A DNA stretch of 64,000 nucleotides. Source: Selaginella moellendorffii (taxonomy: Eukaryota; Streptophyta; Lycopodiopsida; Selaginellales; Selaginellaceae). Both the position numbers and the translations under genes were made by a program. Positions 12,001 through 20,659 of the stretch are shown here, one piece after another (the first letter of the stretch is position 1; the number at the start of each line of letters is the position of its first letter). Location: the NCBI RefSeq assembly GCF_000143415.4, contig NW_003314264.1, forward strand, positions 941,618-1,005,617. The letters are read 5' to 3'. The notes below the pieces were generated by a model. It searched no databases and was not told where the DNA came from. It was given only the letters and a program-made list of their open reading frames with translations.

Positions 12001-13647
12001 TCAGTTTGGTGATCACTTGTTGAGCATAGCTCCATTGTGCTTAGCTTTTGGATTGATGCAAAAATGCTCTTCATTAGCTTTGGCATTATGAAGTTTGGCT
12101 TATGAATGTGTTGAGGAAGATATTGTGGGTTACACCATGATTTCTTCTTTAGCATTGAAGTTAGCTTCTATGAGACTCGTGATCATTATTAGGCAAGACT
12201 TAATTATAGGCTTCTTCGAGCTTTTGGTTCATTGAGTTTTGTGCTCATTGTTCCATTTGTTAGAAGTTGTTGGGGAAGGCATTTTGGCTCCTAGCTTCAA
12301 TGTTGAAGTTGGTTTTTGCATCTAGCAATCATTGATGATGATTGACTACCATCTAGGATAGTTGATCATCCTTGTCAAAAGTTTTGCTTGATTATCGTTG
12401 ATCTAGAATGATTTGCTATTCTTCGGGATGGTGGATTCCTTCTTAGACGATGATTCTGCATATCTCTTTTTGATAGGATGATTGATGGTCTTTCCTGATA
12501 GTTAGTTGTTCTCTTTGTTGGTTTATGAATTTTTGCACTACCACATGTTCTTTGTGGTTTGCTTTGGATTGGTCTTTTGGGTTTGAGACATCAGTAGGAT
12601 GTTGCTGACACTTGCTTAAGCAACTTGAGTTCCTTGGTGTTATTGGTTGGGATCTATCTGGATTGGCTAGTGCAATGGTTGATATGAACAAGCGTTTATT
12701 TCCTTTGCAACATTCATTTTGTTCTGTTGATTATTGCTCGAGTTAGCTCTCATAGATTAGGATGTTATTTCCTTCAGGTGATACATTTGCAAGCATTGTG
12801 CTTATTAGTCAATGATACTTTGTGTTCTTTGAGTTGTGTTCTGTGAGTTGTTTGGCATGCTATTTGCCATTTTCGGTAGTTAAGTTTTATCATTGAGTTT
12901 CCTTGATGATCTACTTGCTATTGAATTTTGTTGGATGGTGATTCCTATGTTTATCAATTATGATGATCTTGGTGGTTCCTATACTCAAATACTAGTTTAT
13001 CGGATGATAACTTACTTGGAATACTTTTGTGTTATAATATAAGATTTATTCACTGATAGTTCCGACTCTAAGATATCATTGTCTATGACTTTGATATTGT
13101 CCATCTATTCATCTTTGAGTTTGGGCCTGTAATGGGCAGTCTGGCTTCGGCACTTCGTGTGCATGGTGAAATCTCTAGTCATGGGGTAGCTACTGTCGAC
13201 TGGTCACATAACCCGCCTCTCTGTCGATGTTCCTTATTCCATTGAAAGGGCGTGACCGTGTAAACAACTCTAACTGCCTGTTTACAGTAGTCTATCTAAA
13301 CCTTGCCGACGGGTTTGGTTTCTTTGCTCATGAGGGTTGGGGCCTCTGGCTTCTCTCTCTATGTTCCTGTAGGCAGGGGCATATCACACTTTTGTAAGCT
13401 AGGTGACTCCCAGAGTAGCAAGGGTGGCTGACTCCGTTGGTCATTTCCTTGTCGGCGACAGTCGGAAGGTGTCTGAGCTTGTAGCGCATCCACGTTAGAC
13501 AAAGAGGTTGCCCCCTAACTCATTTAAGTTGGTGCATTTCTCACATAGTGTGAGTACCGTGAACTTTTTCAAGAGTTGTTTCCTTGGCGGTATTCTCGAC
13601 TCGAGTATCCATCGACGAGGACATCGATCTTCCCTAGGGGGGGAGAG
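9042..13647 (+). mobile_element. Non-coding internal region of the plus-strand LTR element (LARD-like)
   Basis: About 4.6 kb lie between the primer-binding site and the polypurine tract. The strand is rich in G and T and poor in C. The longest ORFs are about 60-85 codons, scattered over both strands, and none resembles gag, protease, RT, RNase H or integrase. A structurally complete LTR element with a long internal part and no coding capacity fits the LARD class (large retrotransposon derivative), which needs proteins from another element to move. The segment matching about 9350-11040 is absent from the minus-strand copy; the rest is present there in inverted form. Confidence 0.75.
13636..13647 (+). 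other. Polypurine tract of the plus-strand LTR element
   Basis: An uninterrupted 12-base purine run, AGGGGGGGAGAG, abuts the TGTCGCGAATATG start of the 3' LTR at 13648. It is the expected primer for plus-strand DNA synthesis. The inverted copy has its counterpart at 5293-5306. Confidence 0.85.
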
Positions 13648-14063
13648 TGTCGCGAATATGACTTCAGGTATCGAAAGTTACCTGTCGGCCAGTCCTTACA
13701 GACACTCTTACCTTACTGCCACGATGGCAGGAGGTCGGTATTGCTGGACCCTTTATTAGTCCCTCTTGTTCAAGTGTTAGTAAACTGGACTTTGCATCTG
13801 TACTTGGCCGGATGAGCATAAGGAAGGAATTCCTAAGTGTCTATTTAGCTTAGCATACTTGGCCCGGCTTTTTAGTTCTCTTTTGCTCTGTCTTGCACTG
13901 GCTTGACAAGAACCCTTGCGTATTGAGATTGGTCCCTCAATATCGCTACATGATAGCTTACCGTGTCTGCCAAACACCCTCGCTATCATGCCCTTTGTGT
14001 TAGTCTCATTTCGGTCCCAAATGCTATTTATGGAAAGTGTCTAGATTCGCTCATTTGGCATAG
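13648..14063 (+). mobile_element. Truncated 3' LTR of the plus-strand LTR element
   Basis: The segment matches the first 415 bp of the 5' LTR at 7878 with about ten differences, so insertion was fairly recent. It stops abruptly after TCATTTGGCATA at 14063. The next base belongs to the internal region of the minus-strand copy. The missing part equals about 735 bp of the 5' LTR. Confidence 0.82.
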
Positions 14064-14340
14064 GAACAACTTACAGAACCACTAGAACCATCGATAGGCT
14101 TACATTAATCCTGCCAACTCAAAGTATAACTTTGAGTTGCTAATGTGCCTCACTCATGAGCCCAAGCGAAAACTCGTGTAAACGGTACACCTCAAATCCA
14201 TACCCAAGGAACAAATGCAAAGTCTTAGCACCCAAACGTGTACCCACTCGGATCATCGTTTTCATCTCTGCGTATGCAACGAGATTAGTTGCCTAATCTC
14301 ATCAAATAGTACTTGCTGAGACTCTTCCTTTGATACCAAA
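14064..14340 (-). mobile_element. 5' internal region and primer-binding site of the minus-strand LTR element
   Basis: Reads as the reverse complement of about 9029-9360 of the plus-strand copy. On the minus strand the LTR end (14341) is followed by TTTGGTATCA, a partial initiator-tRNA-Met primer site at 14331-14338. The homology stops at 14064, at the junction with the plus copy's truncated LTR. Confidence 0.75.
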
Positions 14341-15358
14341 TGTAGCGCACATGGTTTTTACCCTTTATCCTATGGTGATTTACCATAGGATAACACCATG
14401 AAGCGGAACCTAAACCCTCTTTGTGCCACATGACAAATGCCACGTGTCACATGCCATGTGTCCAAAGGATAGTGGTGTGGAACCCGAGGTTCAGGGCCTT
14501 GGGCCACTGAACGAAGGAATGGTGCCAAACTCCCAAGCATGGAGCCAAGGAGTGATAGAACCGAACCACAGAGCAACTCCCGAGCATATAGCCCAAGGAG
14601 CGAAGGGACAGGAGCCCGAAGTGACTTGGAACAGTCCTGGACCAACCAACATCCTAATGCCAGGACCAGCACGCAAAACGGAGCCAAATAGAGTCTGGTG
14701 CTATTTCGGCATACCGGTGGCTTAACGTGAGGACATGGGTACTCCACCAGCTAGCATGGAATGGAACTTGGGCTTAGACCCAGGCCGGATGCAAAACAAG
14801 AACAGGCACACAAGCGGGAGCTAGACTATGCCTCAGGTTGGTCAGCCATGCCCGACCTACCCACTATCCCTACTATACATTTGGAATCCCCCACAGCCCC
14901 CCCTTTGAGGAACACACGCTTTGGGCTTTCACCCCAAGCCTCCCTTAGTATTAGGAGTTAGTCTCTGGGACAAGCTCGAAACTTACTAAATATGGAATGT
15001 TCCTAGATTGCAAATTTGGACACGGGACGAACACCATTATGTTCAGAACAATCTCTACATTCTGTAGATATGCCAAATGAGCAAATTTGGACACTTTCCA
15101 TAAATAGCATTTGGGACTGAAATGAGACTAACACAAAGGGCATGATAGCGAGGGTGTTTGGCAGACACGGTAAGCTATCATTTAGCAATGTTGAGGGACC
15201 AATCTCAATATCATGGGGGTTCTTGATACTAGCAAGTGCAAGCCAATGACAAAAGTTTCTCAAACCAAGCCGAGTATGCTATCGTGGCAGTAAGGAAAGA
15301 ATATCCGAAAGGACTAACCGATAAGTAACTTTCGATACCTGAAGTCACATTCGCGACA
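14341..15358 (-). mobile_element. 5' LTR of the minus-strand LTR element
   Basis: The segment has TGTAGCGCAC at its left end (14341) and CATTCGCGACA at its right end (15358), that is TG...CA ends read from either side. It is the inverted equivalent of the LTR at 7878-9028, somewhat shorter because of an internal deletion near 15275 where the 4805-5292 copy keeps extra sequence. Right of 15358 the chromovirus polyprotein resumes at once, so this is the right boundary of the 10.5-kb intruder. The minus ORF at 14370-14747 is the counterpart of the plus ORF at 8622-8930 and is only LTR sequence. Confidence 0.8.
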
Positions 15359-15901
15359 GCCAATGTCCATAATTAGGATTGTCCCCCTTACAATATCGGG
15401 GATAAATTCTGGCTCCTTAGGCGAAATATTTCCACCACTAGGCCATGTCCCAAACTCGATTTCAAACGCTTTGGTACTTTTCCTATCACTGCCATCATTA
15501 ATCCTGTCACTTATTGCCTTGCACTTCCCTCATATCAAATTCACCATGTTTTTCACTCCTAGACTTATATTCCCAGTCCTATTCCAAATCGGGTCATTCC
15601 TTTGCCTCCACTAGTGCAGCTTGAGGATGGGTCTGAGTATGAGGTTCAAGACATCCTTGATTCCCAGATCTCACAGTCTAAACTCTACTATCTGGTAGAC
15701 TGGAAGGGTTACGTATTTGAGGAACGCACTTGGGAACCTGCGGATAACCTGATTCATTCTCTTGACTTTATTCAGGACTTCCACCACCGCTATCCTTCTC
15801 GTCCCAGTCCTCATTCTTTTCATTCTCCCTCTCCCGTCCCTTGCCACCCATCTCATCCTCCTCTTCGTTCTCATTCACGTCCTTGTTCCACTCGTTCTTG
15901 A
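15359..15901 (+). pseudogene. Gypsy chromovirus integrase C-terminus and chromodomain
   Basis: Continuation of the element interrupted at 4804. Around 15395-15545, across several frame breaks, the translation follows the integrase C-terminal GPF/Y module: YNIGDKFWLL, then LDFKRFGTFPI, then NPVTYCLALPS. From about 15602 the frame is open. YEVQDILDSQI, then LYYLVDWKGY and EERTWEPADNLI form a chromodomain, which in chromoviruses steers integration to particular chromatin. The zinc-finger and DDE catalytic core of integrase, which should lie between RNase H (4.7 kb) and this point, are missing from both sides of the inserted block. The ORF ends at 15901, at the polypurine stretch before the 3' LTR. 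Confidence 0.85.
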
Positions 15902-15912
15902 GGAGGGTGTGT

Positions 15913-16271
15913 TGTCAGGAATCCCCCAATTCTTGCCACATTCCTGACTTTCGCCAAATTCCTAACCTGCAAACCATATTGCTGACTCTCGAGACACTTC
16001 TCTATTCTTGACTCTGATTTCCCATATGATTCTTGAGTCTCGAACCACATTCTTGATGATGACGTGGTGCCTCTTCGACCTCAGCTATATTTAGGCCGTC
16101 CTCGATCCAAGAGTGGTGGAGCTTCATCAACTTATAGTATATATAGGTTAGCTTTGTTCCATTTCTCCACAATCTGAATAAATGCTAGTTGAAGGCCTTT
16201 TTTTCGTTTCCACTAGCTTTTCTCTTTGTCTTCTGCATTTTCCAATCTTGATTTTGTTGAGGGTCTTGACA
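15913..16271 (+). mobile_element. 3' LTR of the Gypsy chromovirus
   Basis: A segment of about 359 bp starts TGTCAGGAATC and ends CTTGACA, giving a perfect five-base terminal inverted repeat (TGTCA/TGACA). It is preceded by the purine-rich GAGGAGGGTG at the end of the chromodomain ORF, and contains a TATATATAGG box near 16137-16145. A 5' partner was not found left of 2493, so its length is inferred from the terminal repeats only. Confidence 0.7.
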
Positions 16272-17070
16272 CTAGTGATATTCTAGCGGATGATGGATGA
16301 GATTCTTTGCAATATGTTAGAGGTGACTATTGACTTTATTGATGATGTCTTGATCCATTTAAAGGGGACGAAGGAGGAATATATTAGTGATATTTGTAAA
16401 GTGTTGGATTGGCTATAGGATATTAATTTTAAGTTGAAGTGGTCAAAGTGTGTGTTTAAGTTCCCTACTCTAAAGTGTGTGAATGATATGTAACATTTAT
16501 TGGGCAAAGTGCAATATCTCAGTCATTTTATGGATTATCTTTTTAATTGCACTACACTGTTGCGAGTGTTGCTAAAGTCATCAACGTCATCTTTCATCTA
16601 GTCTCTGGATTTTGAGTGGGCGTTTACAGATCTCAAAAAGCTATTGACGACTCCTCCAGTTTTGGCATATCTTGACTACACTTGACTTTTTATTTTGCGC
16701 GTGAATGCTTCTGATATTAGTGTTGGAGGTGTGTTGATGCAAGAGAGCACGAGTGTGCCTGGTCAGTGCCATCCCATTGCATATATAAGCCATATATTAC
16801 AACCATTGGAGGTGAACTACTCCACGATAGAGAAAAAGTGTTTAACAACAGTCAGGGGTTTCAAGAAACTTCATGCATATCTACATAGTTCTTGGACGTT
16901 ACTAAAAAGTAATCATATTATTGTTACTTCATTATTGAAGTGGAAGAACTTGATTAATCATACTATTCAGTAATCTATGAAGCTTTAAATATATGATTTT
17001 GATATTGTTCATTGCCCAGTGAGTTCTATAGTTGATGCTGATGCCCATTCTCGAGCTCTTCTTTATTTTT
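16272..17070 (+). pseudogene. Degenerate Gypsy RT-RNase H remnant
   Basis: A second, more decayed Gypsy element starts directly after the LTR. The frame-shifted translation contains the RT motif region FIDDVLIHLKG at about 16335, then SKCVFKFPTL, then the RNase H start LRVNASDISVGGVLMQE at about 16698. It continues with HPIAYISHILQPLEVNYSTI and ends near a degraded DALSR equivalent at about 17040. Several stop codons and frame shifts are present. It is AT-rich compared with the chromovirus, so it belongs to another family or is much older. Confidence 0.75.
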
Positions 17071-17149
17071 GACGAGTCTATTGTTCTAGTATCTAGGAAT
17101 TTTCTAGACAAGGATTTTGTGCCATCATAAAAAAACCTTATTCATCATT

Positions 17150-17700
17150 TGTTAGAAAATTCTCAGAATATTGTTCAAATTGAATGGCATCGCTAAGAGC
17201 TTGTATAAACCAAATAATATATAAAAAATAGTTTTTTTAACCTCTTCCTTGACCATTGGCATTTGCCAATATTCATAAGTAAGATCTAATTTAATGAACT
17301 AATAACTTTTCCTTAGACAATCCAAAAAATCAGTAGTGTGAGGAAGAAGGTACATATTTGGGATAGTTATTATGTTTAATGAATAATATTCAATGCAAAA
17401 TTGAATACTCCATTAAGTTTTGTCACAAGATGAGGTTTACATTCCCAAGGACTTTGAGATTTTTGGATAACACCCTTCTCTAACATCTCCTTCACATTCA
17501 TGCATAAAATTTTGATCTCCTTTGATAACCAATATTGAATAAAAATCTTGATTGGACGAGTATCCTTAGTTGGAATAGAATAACGTATTGCAATCTTGCT
17601 CTCAAACGATAGGTCAAAATCAAAGAGATTAACATATTCCTTTGTATATGTGAGACACAAATCCTTAAGCCCCAAAGCGGAGCCGAAAGGGTGTCATTGT
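17150..17700 (-). pseudogene. Gypsy RT N-terminal remnant, opposite orientation
   Basis: The minus frame 17376-17675 reads VKEMLEKGVIQKSQSPWE and VTKLNGVFNFALNI, the region before the RT palm of Gypsy elements (usual GVIRPSxSPWASP...VKKKDG). To the left, after a shift, YLLPHTTDFLDCLRKSY and LDLTYEYWQMP continue the RT. The piece faces the remnant at 16272-17070 and ends without LTRs, so it is a decayed fragment. Confidence 0.7.
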
Positions 17701-17789
17701 AAGGAGCCAACTCGCCGAGGTATCGTAGGCTAAAGGAACCCCAAAAGCATGACCAAAATGACAAAGAGTTCATCGGATGGGACCAAGTT

Positions 17790-18065
17790 GAAGATCGAGT
17801 CCAAGACCGACTCTAGGACCGAGTTCGAGATAGAGTCTGGAATCGAGTCTGAGACCGACTCGGGGACCAAGTTCGAGTCCGAGTTTGAGACCGAGTTCGA
17901 GACGGAGTCCGAGATCCGAAATTGGGTCCGAGACCGAGTCCGAGGTCGAGTCCGAGGTCGGGTCTGAGATCGGGTCCGAGATCGAGTCTAAGATCGAGAC
18001 CGAGACCGAATCCGAAGTCGGATCCGAAATCGGGTCCGAGATCGAGCCAGAGACTAAGTCCAAAT
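17790..18065. repeat. Degenerate purine-rich minisatellite (GAGTCCGAG-type units)
   Basis: About 275 bp is made of variants of six- and twelve-base units such as GAGTCC, GAGACC, GAGATC and GAGTTC. The period is a multiple of three, so every frame is nearly free of stops and gives Ser-Glu-, Pro-Arg- or Asp-Ser-rich translations on both strands. The ORFs over it are by-products. It lies directly left of the LTR-like segment at 18066. Confidence 0.85.
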
Positions 18066-18875
18066 ACTAATACGGATCAAGGGGTGAAAGCCCAAAGCGT
18101 GTGTCTCCCAGGGGCGATCGTTTGGGGGGGGGGGGGGGGGCTGCAGGGGGTTCCAAAAGTATAGTAGGGATAGTGAGGTCCAGGAACCAGTCTTGAAGGA
18201 ACTCTCCAGTGGTGCTTCCAAACTGACTTGAGGTTGAGACTGGGGCCGAGGGGCCTTGGGTGGGAGTGAGCATGGGCTTGAGTGGTGCCGGAGGGGCCAC
18301 CCAGGGAAGTGCTCAAGAGCAGCTCCCACTCCCGAAAGGGAAACCGACTGCGGTGCTCCCGGCTCATGTGGAGTGGTGCCCCACTTGAGTACCTTGTGGC
18401 TCATTCGTCCTTGCCCTTCCTAGGGGCTTGGGCCTTCCCTTCGGGATGGAAGTGGGGGGGTAGAGGTACCCATACCGGGCCGTTAGGCCACGGTGTTTCG
18501 CCCCGACGTCCCGAAGCAAATGCTGCACCCAAGGCTTGGGATTTAGAGGGTCCCATGATCAAGTCTTGTGGTACTAAGGGGTGTTAGGAACCTGGAGGCT
18601 TGGTGTGCTTGGCTGCTTGTGCCTGCGGGGAGTGTAGCCGAACCTTAAGTCCAGTCTAACCCGGGGAGGGGGATTGGGAGAGATTTGGGAATTCGTAGAT
18701 GGATGGCTAACACCCCGTTGCTCGTGCAGTGAGTAGTTGAAACCAAGTAGGACCAAGTAGGAGCTGGTACCATAGGCGGGAACCTTGGCGAGGGAACTTA
18801 GCACAAGCCAAGGCAAAGTTGGTTGGATAGACGAGGTAAGCTGGCAAATTGGAAAGGAAAAATTTGTGGCTTACA
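18066..18875 (+). mobile_element. LTR-like segment of a third LTR retroelement
   Basis: Begins with a block also found in the LTR of the large non-coding element: GGGTGAAAGCCCAAAGCGTG, then a G17 run at about 18124-18140, then GGTTCCAAA and GTATAGTAGGGATAGTG (compare 8430-8515). The remainder differs. It ends GTGGCTTACA at 18875, three bases before a primer-binding site, so the right end behaves as a 5' LTR end. The left end is uncertain because the minisatellite abuts it. Several GC-rich ORFs across it (18054-18587) have no recognisable family. Confidence 0.6.
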
Positions 18876-18878
18876 ATT

Positions 18879-18890
18879 TGGTATCGGAGC
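18879..18890 (+). other. Primer-binding site of the third LTR element
   Basis: TGGTATCGGAGC differs by one base from the initiator tRNA-Met complement TGGTATCAGAGC and lies just after the LTR-like segment, 45 bases before the gag start at 18935. Confidence 0.7.
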
Positions 18891-18934
18891 CTCTTCCTCA
18901 GTTCTAGCGAAGGATAGAGGCGGATTGCTAGGAG

Positions 18935-19762
18935 ATGGCAAGGGCAGGATGTAAGCGAACCCAGGCGGAGACGGAACCTCCTCTAGAGCTGGAGCCTCCG
19001 GTCGAACAGGAGGCTATGGATGAGGAATCCTTGCATGAGGAGGACTCCAGTGAGGCAACTTCCAAACAAGAGTCGGGTGGTGAGGTTCGGTTGTCCAAGG
19101 CTCGATTGGACGTTCTAGAAGGACAATTGGCGCAAACCAATGCCCTGCTGGAGGCTCTCGTACGCAAGCTAAAGCGTGATAAGAAGCGGAAGAAAAAGTG
19201 AAAGATTGCGGATGTTGGCAGCGCAGAAGGTGCGGACCCTTCGGTAGGGACTAAGGCAGAACCAAACGAGGTCGAACAGACCGAAGTGGAATCAGTCCCT
19301 CAGGTAGTTCCCAAGTACAAACCAAAGCCCCCACCGGTCTTCAAGGGAGTGAACGACTATAAGGTGGTGGAGGATTGGTTTTATGATATGGAGGACTACT
19401 TCCGAGTGTTGCGATTACCGAGCTTGGAGAAGGTCCCATGTGCAAAACCATACTTGGCAGATAATGCCAAGTCTTGGTGGAGAACGACAGAGGCCAACGA
19501 AGGACCGGTGGCCACTTGGGAAATGATGAAGGCGAGGATCCGTGCAACTTACGTTCCTCCGAATGCTACTCTGCATCTAAGGGACGAGTTGAGTAGGCTG
19601 AAGCAGATCGGAACCATTCAGGAGTATGTGAATGGGTTTATGGCAAAGAGGATACTTGTCACGGACATGGGGGATATAGATACGTTCCATGCCTTCATAT
19701 CAGGTTTGCAAACCTGGGCTCGCAGTGAAGTGATGCGGTGGAACCCGACTGTAAGCAACTAA
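18935..19762 (+). pseudogene. Gypsy-type gag, N-terminal part
   Basis: Starts with ATG at 18935 and encodes an acidic, Glu-rich head, a leucine-patterned segment (LDVLEGQLAQTNALLEALVR, likely coiled coil) and a Lys-rich patch. It is interrupted by one TGA at 19199-19201. The same frame then continues into a capsid-like domain typical of plant Gypsy gag: PPVFKGVNDYKVVEDWFYDM, then the tract around AKSWWR, then ATWEMMKARI and LRDELSRLKQ. It stops at 19760-19762. Apart from the single stop it is well preserved. Confidence 0.82.
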
Positions 19763-19883
19763 AGGGAACGACTCGAGAGATGATCCATAGGGGTTCAAAT
19801 ATAGAGGGAAAGGGCCCATGAATAAGAGTGCACCCCCTTTTCCAATCGGTTAAGGGTCTTGGGATAGTTGGAGTTAAGCGTCC

Positions 19884-20528
19884 TTGGGTTTGAATAGTAC
19901 TGGGCTGGGTGACCTCCCGGGAAGTCCAAACTCAGGGCTTACTCAGGAAGTGTTGGATGTGGCCATCAAGGTGCATTTCAATGATAACCTGCGAAAGGGG
20001 AACACGACGGGGTCGGGATCCGCATTTAGCAAAGGGGCCAAACCAAGGGGAACGTTTAGCAGAGGGAAATTCAAGAAGAGTTTCTCTAAGAATGAGTCCT
20101 CGGGGTTCCGGAAAGGCAAATCCGGTGGCCAACGAGCGAGTACGTGGGGGAGTCAAGCGAAAAGAGACAAACCCACAGATAAGAAGGTCAAGTCGTATAG
20201 CAGCGTGGGAAACAATGTATGCTACAACTGCGGTGAAGCGGGACACTTTTCGAGGGAATGTCCCTACCCGAAGAAGGCCAGAGCCAATATGACCATCAAG
20301 TCGGGTGAAGTCCAAACTGAGGTATGTGATCCAGTCCCTAACTCAAAGTTACTCATTACACGAGCAACTTTGGTAGAGAGTCGTTCGCGACATCTACTAG
20401 CCCTCCGGGGGAAGCTAGGAGGTAGCTTTATTAAGATCCTTATTGATACGGGTGCTTCGGATAATTTTGTGGCTGCAGACATAGTCCGGCAAGCCGGACT
20501 AACGGTGCAGCGGCTAAAGCCTTCCTAA
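19884..20528 (+). pseudogene. Gypsy gag zinc knuckle and protease
   Basis: A different frame from the preceding gag segment. A basic Gly/Ser/Lys-rich region (about residues 40-100) is followed by a CCHC zinc knuckle, CYNCGEAGHFSREC, which binds element RNA. About 55 residues later comes the retropepsin active site ILIDTGASDNFV, here with the canonical D-T-G-A. The frame stops at 20526-20528, soon after the protease core; RT, RNase H and integrase do not follow. The sequence changes to an unrelated DUF7869-type gene within about 120 bp. Confidence 0.85.
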
Positions 20529-20659
20529 AGCGCAGCCAAAGGGATCTGAGCAACGAACCGAAAAGGCAGAAAATGGCGATGGAGGTTTGAATGGTCTCGA
20601 CAGTTGTTTATTGCAAGAGGAGGTGCTGTCAACATGCTGATTGGGATGCTATTGAAGAG

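Noticed and set aside
17749..18063. Ser/Glu- and Pro/Arg-rich ORFs on both strands
   Set aside because: They are translations of a three-periodic minisatellite.
18054..18587. GC-rich overlapping ORFs on both strands upstream of gag
   Set aside because: They lie in LTR-like sequence shared in part with the 7878 LTR; no domain.
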